From assembly GCA_903824185.1 (NCBI GenBank), contig CAIJVU010000014.1, positions 22,100-86,099 of the forward strand: DNA of 64,000 nucleotides. Reading direction: 5' to 3'. The DNA is from an uncultured Hyphomicrobiales bacterium. Its GTDB lineage: Bacteria; Pseudomonadota; Alphaproteobacteria; Rhizobiales; Beijerinckiaceae. This document shows positions 16,927 through 26,856 of the stretch, piece by piece. Positions within the stretch are counted from its first letter, which is position 1. Every line of letters begins with the position of its first letter. The translations under genes and the position numbers were made by a program. The notes under the pieces were generated by a model. That model ran no database searches and had not been told where the DNA came from. It was given only the letters and a program-made list of their open reading frames with translations.

Positions 16927-18519
16927 ATGCCCCATGATCTTCGCCGCATCACCCGCGCTTTGCTTTCCGTTTCCGACAAGACGGGATTGCTGGATTTCGC
17001 ACAGGCCCTGCATGCGCGCGGGATCGAGCTGGTTTCGACAGGAGGCACTTGTGCCAGTCTGAAAGCCGCAGGCTTGCCGGTTCAGGACGTGTCCGATGTG
17101 ACAGGCTTTCCGGAAATGATGGATGGACGGGTCAAAACCCTGCATCCGAAAATCCATGGCGGCCTGCTCGCCATCCGCGCCAATCCGGTGCATCAGGCCT
17201 CGATGCTGGCGCATGGGATCGGCGCCATCGATCTTCTGGTGGTCAATCTCTATCCGTTCGAGGAAACCGTGCGGGCCGGAAAAGCCTATGATGACTGCAT
17301 CGAAAATATCGATATCGGCGGGCCCGCCATGATCCGTGCTGCGGCCAAAAACCACACCGATGTCGCGGTGATTGTCGATGCGTCAGATTACGCGGCCTTG
17401 CTGTCGGAACTCGACGCCAATCAGGGCGCGACGCCGATTGAAGCGCGCCGCAGATGGGCGGCCAAAGCCTATGCCCGCACCGCGAGCTATGATGCCGCGA
17501 TTTCCAATTGGTTTGCCGCCCAGCTTGAGATCACCCAGCCTGACTATCGCGCCATGGGTGGGCATATCGCCGAGACCATGCGCTATGGTGAAAACCCCCA
17601 CCAGCAGGCCGCCTTTTATCACGTGGCCGAACAGCGTTTTGGTGTGGCCACCGCCCAACAGGTGCAAGGCAAACAACTCTCCTACAACAATATCAATGAT
17701 ACCGATGCCGCCTTTGAAGCCGTCGCGGAATTTAATCCCGCCCAAGGACCGGCGGTGGTGATTGTCAAACATGCCAATCCCTGCGGCGTGGCCACTGGCA
17801 CCACCTTGCTTGACGCCTATCACAAGGCATTGGCCTGTGATCCCGTTTCCGCCTTTGGCGGCATTGTCGCCCTCAACCAGAAACTCGACGCCCAAGCGGC
17901 CCGCGCCATTGTCGACATCTTTACCGAGGTCATCATTGCCCCAGACGCCGATGAAGACGCCATCGCCCTGATTGCCGCCAAGAAAAACCTGCGTCTGCTG
18001 CTGACCGGCGGCCTGCCCGATCCGCGCGCCAAAGGCATGGTCTATCGCAGCGTGGCCGGTGGCTTTCTGGCCCAATCGCGCGACAATGCCGTGGTCGATG
18101 ACATGGACCTCAAGATTGTTACGAAACGCGCGCCCACCGCAGCCGAATTGGCTGATCTGCGCTTTGCCTTCCGCGTGGCCAAACATGTCAAATCCAATGC
18201 CATTGTCTATGCCAAAGACGGGGCCACGGTGGGCATCGGGGCCGGACAGATGAGCCGCGTAGACTCCTCGCGCATTGCCGCATGGAAAGCAGGCGAGGCC
18301 GCCCGCAATGCCGGTCTGCCAGACAGCCTTGCCAAGGGATCGGTTGTGGCGTCTGACGCGTTTTTCCCCTTTGCTGACGGGCTTTTGGCCGCCGCCGAAG
18401 CAGGGGCCACGGCTGTGATCCAGCCCGGTGGTTCCATGCGCGACGACGAGGTGATCAAAGCAGCCGACGAGGCAGGGCTTGCCATGGTGATGACCGGTTT
18501 CCGCCATTTCCGGCATTAA
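16927..18519 (+). CDS. purH: Bifunctional AICAR transformylase / IMP cyclohydrolase
   Basis: PurH carries out the last two steps of de novo purine synthesis, formylating AICAR with 10-formyl-THF and closing the ring to IMP. The 530-residue protein is full length. The N-terminal cyclohydrolase domain has [22 protein letters not shown], and the [20 protein letters not shown] block. The transformylase domain has [26 protein letters not shown] and KHANPCG. It ends with GFRHFRH, as typical. ATG 16927 gives the canonical N-terminus; an upstream ATG at 16855 would add a hydrophobic tail with no family support. Confidence 0.97.
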   Translation: MPHDLRRITRALLSVSDKTGLLDFAQALHARGIELVSTGGTCASLKAAGLPVQDVSDVTGFPEMMDGRVKTLHPKIHGGLLAIRANPVHQASMLAHGIGAIDLLVVNLYPFEETVRAGKAYDDCIENIDIGGPAMIRAAAKNHTDVAVIVDASDYAALLSELDANQGATPIEARRRWAAKAYARTASYDAAISNWFAAQLEITQPDYRAMGGHIAETMRYGENPHQQAAFYHVAEQRFGVATAQQVQGKQLSYNNINDTDAAFEAVAEFNPAQGPAVVIVKHANPCGVATGTTLLDAYHKALACDPVSAFGGIVALNQKLDAQAARAIVDIFTEVIIAPDADEDAIALIAAKKNLRLLLTGGLPDPRAKGMVYRSVAGGFLAQSRDNAVVDDMDLKIVTKRAPTAAELADLRFAFRVAKHVKSNAIVYAKDGATVGIGAGQMSRVDSSRIAAWKAGEAARNAGLPDSLAKGSVVASDAFFPFADGLLAAAEAGATAVIQPGGSMRDDEVIKAADEAGLAMVMTGFRHFRH

Positions 18520-18561
18520 AGACCGCTTGCCAGAAAGGCCTTCAAGGACAAGGATGCAGTG

Positions 18562-19284
18562 ATGTACCGCTTTGCCAATCCGACCTTCTTTCTGGCTCTC
18601 GCCGGTCGCCTGATCCTGCCCTGCGCGCTGCTTGCAGCGGCTTTGCTGGGCTGGGGGCTTTATATGATTTTCGTGCTGGCGCCCGATGACTACCAGCAAG
18701 GCGCAAGCGTCAAGATCATGTATATTCATGTGCCCGCTGCATGGCTGGGTCTGGCCTGTTACGGGCTGATGACCAGTTCGGCGCTGGGGTCGATTGTGTT
18801 CCGGCATCCGCTGGCGGATGTGTCGGGCAAAGCGCTGGCCCCCATCGGCGCGAGTTTTACGTTTTTATGCCTTGTCACCGGCGCGCTCTGGGGCAAACCG
18901 ATGTGGGGGACGTGGTGGGTGTGGGATGCCCGCCTCACCTCGGTGCTTGTTTTGTTTCTGATCTATTGCGGCATTATTGCGCTGTGGGAGGCGTTTGATG
19001 ATCCCTTGCGCGCCGCCCGCCCCGTGGCGATCCTGACCTTGTTTGGCTCGGTCAATCTGCCGATTGTCAAATTCTCTGTCGATTGGTGGAACACCTTGCA
19101 TCAACCCGCCAGCGTCTTTCGCATGGGCGGCTCAACCATCGACCCCGCGATGCTCAAACCTTTGCTGGTGATGGCGGCGGGTGCGACCTTGCTGATGCTG
19201 GCGCTTTATCTCGACGGGATGCGCACCGAAATCCTGCGCCGCCGTGTCCGCAGCCTGCAAATGAAACAGGTCGGCCAGCCATGA
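18562..19284 (+). CDS. ccmC: Heme exporter / heme-handling protein CcmC
   Basis: CcmC holds heme at the periplasmic face of the inner membrane and helps load it onto CcmE for cytochrome c maturation. The 240-residue protein has six hydrophobic spans and the tryptophan-rich heme motif WGTWWVWDARLTS at 115-127. Conserved histidines flank it, for example in YIHVPAAW. Start is taken as ATG 18562 with AAGGA upstream; a GTG directly before it is possible. The stop overlaps ccmD as ATGA. ccmA and ccmB lie 32 kb away rather than adjacent, which departs from the usual single operon. Confidence 0.95.
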   Translation: MYRFANPTFFLALAGRLILPCALLAAALLGWGLYMIFVLAPDDYQQGASVKIMYIHVPAAWLGLACYGLMTSSALGSIVFRHPLADVSGKALAPIGASFTFLCLVTGALWGKPMWGTWWVWDARLTSVLVLFLIYCGIIALWEAFDDPLRAARPVAILTLFGSVNLPIVKFSVDWWNTLHQPASVFRMGGSTIDPAMLKPLLVMAAGATLLMLALYLDGMRTEILRRRVRSLQMKQVGQP

Positions 19285-19436
19285 TCGCAGCCCTGCTCGC
19301 AACCCCTTATGCCGGTTATATTTTGAGCGCCTATGGCCTCGCAGCGCTGATCACTCTGGGCTTGATCGTCAGAGCCGTACTGGCCCGTCATAGCCAGCTC
19401 AAAGCCTTACAGGATTTGCAAAACGAGCAAGACTGA
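19281..19436 (+). CDS. ccmD: Heme exporter small subunit CcmD
   Basis: A 51-residue membrane peptide overlaps the end of ccmC (ATGA). It has the CcmD pattern: a short N-terminus with a Tyr/Gly motif (PYAGYILSAYGLA), one transmembrane helix, then a charged cytoplasmic tail (RHSQLKALQDLQNEQD). CcmD stabilises the CcmABC-CcmE complex and helps release holo-CcmE. It ends exactly where the convergent yciB gene ends, so there is no intergenic space. Confidence 0.88.
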   Translation: MIAALLATPYAGYILSAYGLAALITLGLIVRAVLARHSQLKALQDLQNEQD

Positions 19437-20120
19437 TCAGCCTTGCGGCTCATCTGTCGTCTCGATGAGATGACGATTGATCAGGGGTGTTTGCAGCATT
19501 GCAAAAATCAAAGTCAGCGGCATGATGCCGAACACCTTGAACTGGATCCAGTCGGCATCCGATTGGGTGCGCCAGACAAGCTCGTTCAATCCGGCCAGCA
19601 CGAAGAAAAAGCATCCCCAGCGCAGGCTCAAAATGCGCCAGCCCTCCTCGTCGATCTGCAAGACCTGATCAAGCACGATTTTGAGCAAGGGCTTGCCAAA
19701 CAGCACGCCGACCAGAAGCGCTGTCCCGAACAAGGCATTGACGACAGTGGGTTTGATTTTGATGAAGGTGTCATCGGCAAACCACACGGTCAGGCCGCCA
19801 AAGATCAAAACCATCAGGCCCGACACCAAGGGCATCACCGGCACATGCCGCAGCCAGATCAAAGAGGCCGCCAAAGACAAAGCCATGGCCGCCATAAAAA
19901 CAGCCGTCGCCAGAAAAATCGGTTTTTGCAAAAAGAACGCAGGGATCACCTGATCAAAAAGCCCTAAAACCGACACGGCCCATGCCTGCATCGTGTCTGC
20001 CCGGCTGTTGGCAAAGAAAAAAACCAGCAAAGGCCCCAATTCAACCATGAATTTCAACAGCGCATGGCCCGTGCCAGCGCTTTTTTGTGACGGATTTGAG
20101 TGAGCGAGCGGGTCTGACAT
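19437..20120 (-). CDS. yciB: Septation protein A / YciB-type inner membrane protein
   Basis: This 227-residue polytopic membrane protein matches the intracellular septation protein A (IspZ/YciB) family. Recognisable blocks are KFMVELGPLLVFFFAN near the start, PTVVNALFGTALLVG, and the late LRWGCFFFVLAGLNELVWR followed by WIQFKVFGIMPLTLIF. YciB takes part in envelope synthesis and septation in enterics. ATG 20120 has AAGGATC upstream; the longer frame adds a basic region overlapping the acs upstream region. It is divergent from acs. Confidence 0.93.
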   Translation of the reverse strand: MSDPLAHSNPSQKSAGTGHALLKFMVELGPLLVFFFANSRADTMQAWAVSVLGLFDQVIPAFFLQKPIFLATAVFMAAMALSLAASLIWLRHVPVMPLVSGLMVLIFGGLTVWFADDTFIKIKPTVVNALFGTALLVGVLFGKPLLKIVLDQVLQIDEEGWRILSLRWGCFFFVLAGLNELVWRTQSDADWIQFKVFGIMPLTLIFAMLQTPLINRHLIETTDEPQG

Positions 20121-20405
20121 GCTGATCCTTGTTGTTCCTGACGTCCGTTTGACGCAAAGCCCCCGCGAAAGCAATGCAAATCGACCCGTCTCTAGACATA
20201 AAGACGCCCCGACCAAAGTGCGAGCCGCGAGAGCCTTGCCCCGCGGCCTGCGACTTGGCACAATAGCGGCGTGAATGGGAGGAAGAAGGGGATCTCTGGC
20301 ACGGTTTGGCCAACAAACCTGCCGGAACGCGACCCTTGCCTCGGCTTTCAGGCATTAAGTGCCGCCTTTGAACACGAGCGGCCGGTTTGGTACGGGAGAA
20401 CACGC

Positions 20406-22349
20406 ATGTCAGATAAAATGTATGCCGTTTCGGCAGAATGGTCGAAGCGCGCATGGGTCGATGATGCCCATTACAAGACAATGTACCAGCAATCGGTCAC
20501 GGATCCGAACGCGTTCTGGGCAGAACATGGCAAACGCATTGACTGGAGCAAGCCCTTCACCAAGGTGAAAAATGTCTCCTATGCGCCGGGCCAAGTGTCG
20601 ATCAAATGGTTTGAAGACGGCGAGACCAATGTGTCCGTCAATTGCGTGGACCGCCATCTGGCCAAACGCGGCAACCAGACCGCCATCATCTGGGAAGGCG
20701 ATGATCCCAACGAGTCCAAACACATCACCTATAACGAGCTGCATGCCGAGGTCAGCAAATTCGCCAATGTGCTGAAAGCGCATGGCGTGAAAAAAGGCGA
20801 TCGCGTCACCATCTATTTGCCGATGATTCCGGAAGCGGCCTATGCCATGCTGGCTTGCGCCCGTGTCGGGGCCATTCACTCGATCGTGTTCGGAGGCTTC
20901 TCCCCCGACAGTCTGGCCAGCCGCATCGAGGATGCCGACTCCGCTGTGGTGATCACTGCCGATGAAGGCCTGCGCGGCGGCCGCAAAGTGCCGCTAAAAA
21001 TCAATGCCGACGAAGCCGCAGCCAAATGCCCCTGCCTGAAAACCATGATCGTGGTGCGCCGCACCGGCGGGCAGGTTCATATGGAAAGCGGCCGTGACGT
21101 TTGGTACCATGAAGAAATGGCCAAGGTGTCGGCTGAATGTCCGGCCCAACCCATGAATGCCGAAGACCCCTTGTTCTTGCTGTATACATCGGGCTCGACC
21201 GGCAAGCCGAAAGGCGTGGTGCATACCACCGGCGGCTATCTCGTCTATGCGGCCATGACCCATCAATATGTCTTTGATTATCACGATGGTGATATTTACT
21301 GGTGCACCGCCGATGTGGGCTGGGTGACAGGCCACAGCTATATTGTCTATGGCCCGCTCGCCAATGGCGCGACCACCTTGATGTTTGAAGGCATCCCGAC
21401 CTATCCCTCCATCTCGCGCTTCTGGGATGTGGTGGACAAGCATCAGGTATCGATTTTCTACACGGCCCCGACCGCGATCCGCTCCTTGATGGGGGCCGGT
21501 GAAGAGCCTGTGAAAAAGACCTCGCGCAAATCCCTGCGTCTTCTGGGGTCTGTCGGCGAGCCGATCAATCCCGAAGCCTGGTCTTGGTATCACCGCGTGG
21601 TGGGCGACGAGCGCTGCCCGATTGTCGATACATGGTGGCAGACCGAAACCGGCGGGATTTTGATTACCCCGCTGCCGGGTGCCACAGCCCTGAAGCCCGG
21701 TTCCGCGACCCGTCCGTTCTTTGGCGTTGAGCCGCAGGTGGTGGATGCGGAAGGCCATGTGCTGGAAGGCGCCTGCGAGGGCAATCTGGTGATCGCCGAG
21801 AGCTGGCCCGGCCAGATGCGCACGGTCTATGGCGACCATCAGCGTTTCATGGAAACCTATTTCTCGACCTATCCCAACAAATATTTCACCGGTGACGGCT
21901 GCCGCCGTGATGCGGATGGCTATTACTGGATCACCGGTCGCGTCGATGACGTGATCAACGTCTCCGGCCACCGCATGGGCACCGCGGAAGTGGAAAGCGC
22001 GCTCGTCGCCCATCCGAAAGTGTCGGAAGCGGCGGTGGTGGGCTATCCGCATGACATCAAGGGACAGGGGATCTATGCCTATGTGACCTTGATGGAGGGC
22101 GAAGAGCCGAGCGATGCCCTGCGCAAGGAGCTGGTGAATTGGGTGCGCAAAGAAATCGGCCCGATTGCCTCCCCCGACCTGATCCAATTTGCGCCCGGCC
22201 TGCCGAAAACCCGGTCTGGCAAAATCATGCGCCGCATTCTGCGCAAGATTGCCGAAGACGAATTCGGCAATCTGGGGGATACGTCCACGCTCGCCGATCC
22301 CGGCGTTGTGGGGGATCTGATCGAGCACCGGCAGAACAAGCGCCATTAA
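20406..22349 (+). CDS. acs: Acetyl-CoA synthetase
   Basis: Acs activates acetate with ATP and CoA to acetyl-CoA through an acetyl-AMP intermediate. The 647-residue protein is full length. It shows the adenylate-forming P-loop [21 protein letters not shown], and the hinge/ATP segment [29 protein letters not shown] carries Lys606, equivalent to the lysine whose acetylation switches off enteric Acs. The start at 20406 follows GGGAGAAC. A strong terminator follows. Post-translational control by lysine acetylation is likely from the conserved site, but no acetyltransferase gene is in the window. Confidence 0.97.
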   Translation: MSDKMYAVSAEWSKRAWVDDAHYKTMYQQSVTDPNAFWAEHGKRIDWSKPFTKVKNVSYAPGQVSIKWFEDGETNVSVNCVDRHLAKRGNQTAIIWEGDDPNESKHITYNELHAEVSKFANVLKAHGVKKGDRVTIYLPMIPEAAYAMLACARVGAIHSIVFGGFSPDSLASRIEDADSAVVITADEGLRGGRKVPLKINADEAAAKCPCLKTMIVVRRTGGQVHMESGRDVWYHEEMAKVSAECPAQPMNAEDPLFLLYTSGSTGKPKGVVHTTGGYLVYAAMTHQYVFDYHDGDIYWCTADVGWVTGHSYIVYGPLANGATTLMFEGIPTYPSISRFWDVVDKHQVSIFYTAPTAIRSLMGAGEEPVKKTSRKSLRLLGSVGEPINPEAWSWYHRVVGDERCPIVDTWWQTETGGILITPLPGATALKPGSATRPFFGVEPQVVDAEGHVLEGACEGNLVIAESWPGQMRTVYGDHQRFMETYFSTYPNKYFTGDGCRRDADGYYWITGRVDDVINVSGHRMGTAEVESALVAHPKVSEAAVVGYPHDIKGQGIYAYVTLMEGEEPSDALRKELVNWVRKEIGPIASPDLIQFAPGLPKTRSGKIMRRILRKIAEDEFGNLGDTSTLADPGVVGDLIEHRQNKRH

Positions 22350-22392
22350 GGCGCTTGCCCAAAAATCATCCTGTCTGCCTCCTCTTTTCGAA

Positions 22393-22419
22393 AACGCGCC
22401 CGCAAAGGCGCGTTTTTTT
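22393..22419 (+). terminator. Rho-independent terminator of acs
   Basis: AACGCGCC (22393-22400) pairs with GGCGCGTT (22407-22414) across a CGCAAA loop, followed by seven T residues. Confidence 0.92.
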
Positions 22420-22481
22420 GTGCAGGCAAGGACGGCTAAGCGCTCGACCCCCTGCCCAACTTGTGGCAAAAGAGGGTTATC

Positions 22482-23255
22482 GTGCAAACCCTTGATGATC
22501 CCGTGACCCCAAAGACCGCATCAACGTCTCCGACCGTTTTGATTGTCTTGCATCAGGCCCATTCGACGCCCGGTCGGGTTGGACGTTTGCTGGTCGAACG
22601 CGGCATCACCCTCGATATCCGCCGCCCGCCGCTGGGCGATCCCCTGCCCGATGATATGAGCCCCTATAGCGGTGCGGTGGTTTTTGGCGGCCCGATGAGT
22701 GCCAATGATGATTTGGACTGGCTCAAAAGCGAAACCGACTGGATCGGGCAGGTCTTGAAAGCCGACAAGCCGTTTTTAGGCCTGTGTCTGGGCGCGCAAA
22801 TGCTGGCCAAACATGCAGGCGCTCGCGTTTACACGCATGAAAAGGGCATGGCCGAAATCGGCTATTATCCGCTGCGGCCTACTGAAGACGGTCTGGCCTT
22901 CAGCCAGCAAACCGGCTTGGACTGGCCCTGCCATGTCTATCACTGGCATCGGGACGGCTTTGATGTGCCCTCATCAGCCACTCCGCTGGCCCAAGGCGAT
23001 ATATTTCCCGAACAGGCTTTTGTGATGAAAGGAACCAAGGCCTATGGCCTGCAATTTCATCCCGAAGTCACCTATGCGATGATGTGCCGCTGGACAACCC
23101 GCGCGCATGAACGCATGGCCATGCCCGGCGCCCGCACGCGGCCCGAACATCTCTCCGGCTGGTACCGCTATGACCGTGCCGTGCATCAATGGATCGACGG
23201 TTTCCTTGACCATTGGCTTGCACCCAACCATGCCCCCTCTCCGCTCCAGGGATAA
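22482..23255 (+). CDS. Class I glutamine amidotransferase (GMP synthase-like)
   Basis: The 257-residue protein has a complete class I amidotransferase triad: nucleophile Cys102 in GLCLGAQ, His193 and Glu195 in QFHPEVT. An FGGPMS oxyanion-hole motif comes earlier. No synthetase domain is attached, so it is a stand-alone member like those acting on glutamine or gamma-glutamyl substrates. GTG 22482 preceded by AGAGGG is the best start; a TTG at 22461 would add seven residues. It lies 2 bases before the tspO start. The physiological role is unknown. Confidence 0.82.
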   Translation: MQTLDDPVTPKTASTSPTVLIVLHQAHSTPGRVGRLLVERGITLDIRRPPLGDPLPDDMSPYSGAVVFGGPMSANDDLDWLKSETDWIGQVLKADKPFLGLCLGAQMLAKHAGARVYTHEKGMAEIGYYPLRPTEDGLAFSQQTGLDWPCHVYHWHRDGFDVPSSATPLAQGDIFPEQAFVMKGTKAYGLQFHPEVTYAMMCRWTTRAHERMAMPGARTRPEHLSGWYRYDRAVHQWIDGFLDHWLAPNHAPSPLQG

Positions 23256-23257
23256 CC

Positions 23258-23770
23258 ATGACTGACTTGCATCCTCATGATGAGACCGCCCCACCTTTGC
23301 CGCTGGCGAGCAAACATGCCATCCCCAAATTAGTGTTTGCCATGGTGGTTGTGTTGTCTGCCGCCGTCATCGGCAATATGGCCACCATTCCCAATATTCC
23401 CGTCTGGTATGCGGGGCTGGTGAAACCCGCCTTCAACCCGCCCAATTGGGTGTTCGGGCCTGTCTGGTCTTTGCTCTATGCCATGTTGGTGCTGAGTTTC
23501 TGGCGCGTGCTGTTGCGTCAGGCATCACTTCCGGCCATCGCGGTGTTTGTCGCGCAAATGGTGTTGAACGGGTTTTGGTCCGTGGCCTTTTTCGGCATGC
23601 ATAACATCGCCCTCGGCCTTGCCGTCATTTTGGTGCTGGAAGCGCTGATCCTTTTGACCATCGCCTTGTTTGCGCGCATCGACCGCTTGGCGGCGTGGCT
23701 GCTGGCGCCTTATGCCCTCTGGGTCGGCTTTGCCAGCATCTTAAATGCGGCCATCCTCAGCCTGAACTAA
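23258..23770 (+). CDS. tspO: TspO/MBR family membrane protein
   Basis: This 170-residue protein carries the TspO signature: WYAGLVKPAFNPPNWVFGPVW, NGFWSVAFFG and the late WVGFASILNAAI, over five membrane helices. Bacterial TspO binds porphyrins and cholesterol-like ligands and in Rhodobacter modulates tetrapyrrole gene expression in response to oxygen. It is coupled to the amidotransferase gene upstream by a 2-base gap. An N-terminal polar extension of about 25 residues precedes the first helix. Conserved tryptophans are intact. Confidence 0.93.
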   Translation: MTDLHPHDETAPPLPLASKHAIPKLVFAMVVVLSAAVIGNMATIPNIPVWYAGLVKPAFNPPNWVFGPVWSLLYAMLVLSFWRVLLRQASLPAIAVFVAQMVLNGFWSVAFFGMHNIALGLAVILVLEALILLTIALFARIDRLAAWLLAPYALWVGFASILNAAILSLN

Positions 23771-23787
23771 GCGCTTTCAGGCAAAGA

Positions 23788-24336
23788 TTAAGCCGGCATT
23801 TCGATGACGCCGATAAACGGCAATTCACGGAAGGAATGCGCGACATCCATGCCATAGCCAACCACAAAGTGGTCGGGACAGGTAAAACCGACATAAGTGG
23901 GGGTGACTTGCACCGCGCGTTTGCCGGGCTTTTCCAGCAAGCAACAGGTGGTGACCCGCGCACCGCGCGCCGCCAGCAGATCAATGGCAAAAGCCAAGGT
24001 GCGGCCTGATTCCAGAATATCATCGACCAGCAAAATATCACGATCGCGTACATCGCTTTCGACATCGCGCAAAATCGTCACTTGACCGCTCGATGTCATG
24101 CCCGTGCGATAGCTCGACAAATGCATGAATTCCATTTGCGGTGCCAGTCCGACCTTGTGCAGCTCCCGCATGAGATCGGCGGCAAACATGAAGCTGCCCT
24201 TCAACACGGCCACAACCAGCAAATCTTTGGGCTGGCTTTGCGCGATCTCGGCGGCAAGCTCCGCGTTCCGGCGGGCAATTTGCTCCGCACTGAATAAGAC
24301 TTTGACACGCCGGTGCTCGATTGCAGGCTCGCTCAT
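23788..24336 (-). CDS. hpt: Hypoxanthine phosphoribosyltransferase
   Basis: The 182-residue enzyme salvages hypoxanthine (and guanine) with PRPP. The PRPP-binding motif LLVDDILESGRT spans 102-113. VVAVLKGSFMFAADLMREL at 41-59 and FMHLSSYRTGMTSSG supply the family's dimer and flexible-loop segments, and FVVGYGMD is the base-binding C-terminal motif. Length and order are typical. It is convergent with tspO, with a 17-base gap, and is probably a single-gene unit. Confidence 0.94.
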   Translation of the reverse strand: MSEPAIEHRRVKVLFSAEQIARRNAELAAEIAQSQPKDLLVVAVLKGSFMFAADLMRELHKVGLAPQMEFMHLSSYRTGMTSSGQVTILRDVESDVRDRDILLVDDILESGRTLAFAIDLLAARGARVTTCCLLEKPGKRAVQVTPTYVGFTCPDHFVVGYGMDVAHSFRELPFIGVIEMPA

Positions 24337-24476
24337 TTTTCAGGTCCGTTCTGTTTTTTCTTCTGTCTGCTTGCCACATTGTCGCCCCCAAACCAATGCG
24401 GCAGGGCAGGATAGTGACGCCTATGGTTAATTCTGACCGCAATTATCCTATGAAGCGAGAAAAAAGACTGCTTTTT

Positions 24477-24500
24477 GGCAAAAGGGCTTTCCCCTTTGCC
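24477..24500. repeat. Inverted repeat upstream of ftsE and hpt
   Basis: GGCAAAAGGG and CCCCTTTGCC form a 10-bp stem with one mismatch around a CTTT loop. No T-run follows on either strand, so it is not a clear terminator. It lies in the divergent hpt/ftsE region and could be an operator or an mRNA leader structure. Confidence 0.4.
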
Positions 24501-24562
24501 ACCGCATGACTTAAATAGAACCTGTATCTGAACGCCCAACCCTGAGATGGTTTGTCCCGAGG

Positions 24563-25234
24563 ATGGCCCCTTTGCTTCGTTTCGAGAATGTCGGCTTGCG
24601 ATACGGGCTTGGACCTGAGATTTTAAAGGATCTCAGTTTTTCCATCGCGCCGCAAAGCTTCCAATTCCTGACCGGCCCGTCCGGCGCGGGCAAGACGACC
24701 TTGTTGCGGCTGATTTTACTGTCTTTGAAACCCACCCGCGGCCTGATCCATTTGTTTGGTTCGGATGTGTCGCAAATTGCCCCTGACGCCCTCACTGCGG
24801 TGCGGCGGCGGATGGGCGTGGTCTTTCAGGATTTTCGGCTGCTCGACCATTTGACCACTTTTGAAAATGTCGCCTTGCCGCTGCGTGTCAAAGGCCGCGA
24901 GGAAAGCGCCTATCGCGCAGAGGTCACCGAATTGCTCAAATGGGTCGGCTTGGGCGATAAAATCCATGCCGTGCCGCAGGTGCTGTCGGGCGGGGAAAAG
25001 CAGCGCGCCGCCATTGCCCGCGCTTTGATCGCCAAACCCGATCTGCTGTTGGCGGACGAGCCGACAGGCAATGTCGATCCGTCCATGGCCATGCGGCTGT
25101 TGCGGCTGTTTGTGGAAATGAACCGCTTGGGCACGGCTGTGGTGATCGCCACCCATGACATTGCCTTGATGGACAAATTCGATGATGCGCGCCGTCTGGT
25201 GCTCGGGGATGGACGGTTGCACATCTATGACTGA
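24563..25234 (+). CDS. ftsE: Cell division ATP-binding protein FtsE
   Basis: FtsE is the ATPase of the FtsEX complex, which links Z-ring constriction to activation of periplasmic peptidoglycan hydrolases. The 223-residue protein has Walker A GPSGAGKT (38-45), Q-loop VFQDFRLLDHLTTFENV, signature LSGGE (141-145) and Walker B LLLADEPTGN (161-170) followed by the ATHD switch histidine. FQDFRLL is characteristic of FtsE. Its last codons overlap the ftsX start by eight bases, so the two are translationally coupled. Confidence 0.95.
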   Translation: MAPLLRFENVGLRYGLGPEILKDLSFSIAPQSFQFLTGPSGAGKTTLLRLILLSLKPTRGLIHLFGSDVSQIAPDALTAVRRRMGVVFQDFRLLDHLTTFENVALPLRVKGREESAYRAEVTELLKWVGLGDKIHAVPQVLSGGEKQRAAIARALIAKPDLLLADEPTGNVDPSMAMRLLRLFVEMNRLGTAVVIATHDIALMDKFDDARRLVLGDGRLHIYD

Positions 25235-26195
25235 CACGCTGGATCCGCCCCACAAACCGCAAAGCCTGATGCAACGACTGAAAATGGTCCTGCATGGTCA
25301 GGACGGGCATCCGCTCGTGCCCAGCGAAAATATCGCCGGTCGGGCCTTGGTGGTGGTGATTGCGATCATGACCTTTCTGGCAGCGCTCACCACGGGGGCC
25401 GCGCAATTGCTGGCCAGCGCCTCGCAGGATTGGCAAGGGGCTGTGGCCACCGAACTGACCATTCAGGTGCGGCCCGTGCAAGGCCGCAACATCGATCAGG
25501 ACGTGGCGCGCGCCGCAGCCATAGCGGGCACGTTCAAAGGCATTAGCAAGGTCAGGCCTTATAGCAAACGCGAATCCGAGGCCTTGCTGGAACCCTGGTT
25601 GGGCACAGGCCTTGGCCTTGACGATCTGCCGGTGCCGCGCCTGATTGTTTTGCAAAGCGATGCGCCGGCCCATGTCGATATCGAAGGGTTGAAAAAAGCG
25701 CTGGGCGAGAGCCTGCGCAATGCAAGCCTTGATGATCACCGTGTCTGGACGGCCCGCCTGCAATCCATGGCCCGCTCGGTGATCGGCATTGCCATCGGAC
25801 TGGTGGTCCTCGTCTTGATTGCAACGGGCTTGGCTGTGGGCTTTGCCACACGCGGCGCGATTTCGGGCAATCGCAATACCATGGAGGTGTTGCATTTTGT
25901 CGGCGCCACCGATGCCTTTATCGCGCGTGAATTCCAGCGCCATTTTCTGTTGCTCGGATTGCAAGGCGGTTTTTTGGGCGGCATGGCGGCCTTGTTGTTT
26001 TTTCTGATCGCGCAATTTTTTGCAGAGCAATGGATTGGCAGTGTCGGCAGCGAGCAAATGTCTGTTTTGTTCGGCTCCTTTATTCTGGAGAAAAGCGGCT
26101 ATGCCGGTATTTTCCTCACAGCCCTTCTGGTGGCCTTGTTGACGGCTTTGGTCTCGCGCCTGACTGTGGCCCATACGCTGAGAAGCCTGACGTGA
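25227..26195 (+). CDS. ftsX: Cell division protein FtsX
   Basis: FtsX is the membrane partner of FtsE. The 322-residue product has the expected topology: a cytoplasmic N-terminus, one membrane helix (LVVVIAIMTFLAALTTGAA), a periplasmic domain of about 130 residues with the PYSKRESEALLEPWLG block, and three C-terminal helices. The GNRNTMEVLHFVGATDAFIA loop between the second and third helices is a strong FtsX marker. ATG 25227 lies inside the ftsE terminal codons. The stop overlaps the ydcF-like start (GTGA). Confidence 0.92.
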   Translation: MTDTLDPPHKPQSLMQRLKMVLHGQDGHPLVPSENIAGRALVVVIAIMTFLAALTTGAAQLLASASQDWQGAVATELTIQVRPVQGRNIDQDVARAAAIAGTFKGISKVRPYSKRESEALLEPWLGTGLGLDDLPVPRLIVLQSDAPAHVDIEGLKKALGESLRNASLDDHRVWTARLQSMARSVIGIAIGLVVLVLIATGLAVGFATRGAISGNRNTMEVLHFVGATDAFIAREFQRHFLLLGLQGGFLGGMAALLFFLIAQFFAEQWIGSVGSEQMSVLFGSFILEKSGYAGIFLTALLVALLTALVSRLTVAHTLRSLT

Positions 26196-26788
26196 TCTGG
26201 CGTCCCGCTTGGCTCATGGTGATCACACTTCTGATCGCCGCAAGTCTTGATTTCGGTTTTTTTCTGTCGCATGTCGCGCGGCATGGTGCTGATCCCCACC
26301 TCAAAGCCGATGGCATCGCCGTTTTGACCGGCGCGCGCGAACGGATCACGGCTGCCGCGCCCTTGCTGGCAGAGGGCAAAGGAAACCGTTTGTTGATTTC
26401 GGGCGTGCATGAACGCACGCATCTCGCGGATCTCTTGCGCATCGAACCCGCGCTCGAACCCTTCACATCCTGCTGTCTTGATCTTGGCCGCAAGGCCACC
26501 AATACCATCGGCAATGCGCAGGAGGTAACAGCTTGGGCGCGTGCCAAAAGCTATCGCAGCCTGTGGCTTGTCACCTCCGATTACCACATGCCGCGCGCCC
26601 TGTTGGAACTCCAACAGGCCTCGCCGGATCTGGTGATCTATCCCTGGCCGGCCTCCTCCGCGCATGAGGGCGGCTTCACGCTGTGGCGCGACGCGACGGT
26701 TTGGCGGCTGATCCTCTCCGAATGGGTCAAATTCCATGTCGTGCGCTTGCGGATTGCCTTGGGATTGCCCATGAGTGATACAGAGTAA
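26192..26788 (+). CDS. YdcF-like DUF218 membrane protein
   Basis: A GTG start at 26192 overlaps the ftsX stop. The 198-residue protein has one N-terminal membrane helix (LMVITLLIAASLDFGFFLS), then a DUF218 domain with ADGIAVLTGARERI, LLISGVHE, ATNTIGNAQE and WLVTSDYHMPRA. DUF218 proteins (YdcF, SanA, ElyC) act in envelope or cell-wall homeostasis. The third place in an ftsEX operon is common in alphaproteobacteria. The catalytic function is not established for the family. Confidence 0.87.
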   Translation: MIWRPAWLMVITLLIAASLDFGFFLSHVARHGADPHLKADGIAVLTGARERITAAAPLLAEGKGNRLLISGVHERTHLADLLRIEPALEPFTSCCLDLGRKATNTIGNAQEVTAWARAKSYRSLWLVTSDYHMPRALLELQQASPDLVIYPWPASSAHEGGFTLWRDATVWRLILSEWVKFHVVRLRIALGLPMSDTE

Positions 26789-26856
26789 ATGATCGCAAAT
26801 GCCTTCCCTACACTTTGTTCCCTGCCTCTGAGACCCATGCTTCACAGGATCGCGTT

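Noticed and set aside
17383..18807. A 474-codon minus-strand frame opposite purH
   Set aside because: Antisense shadow of purH; no recognisable motif and composition typical of complementary frames.
20994..22487. A 497-codon minus-strand frame opposite acs
   Set aside because: Antisense shadow of acs; the acs frame has all adenylate-forming motifs.
24424..24509. A 28-codon plus-strand mini-gene before ftsE
   Set aside because: It runs through the inverted repeat at 24477-24500, has no ribosome binding site and no membrane or other feature.
24936..26174. A 412-codon minus-strand frame opposite ftsE-ftsX
   Set aside because: Antisense to two genes with exact family motifs.
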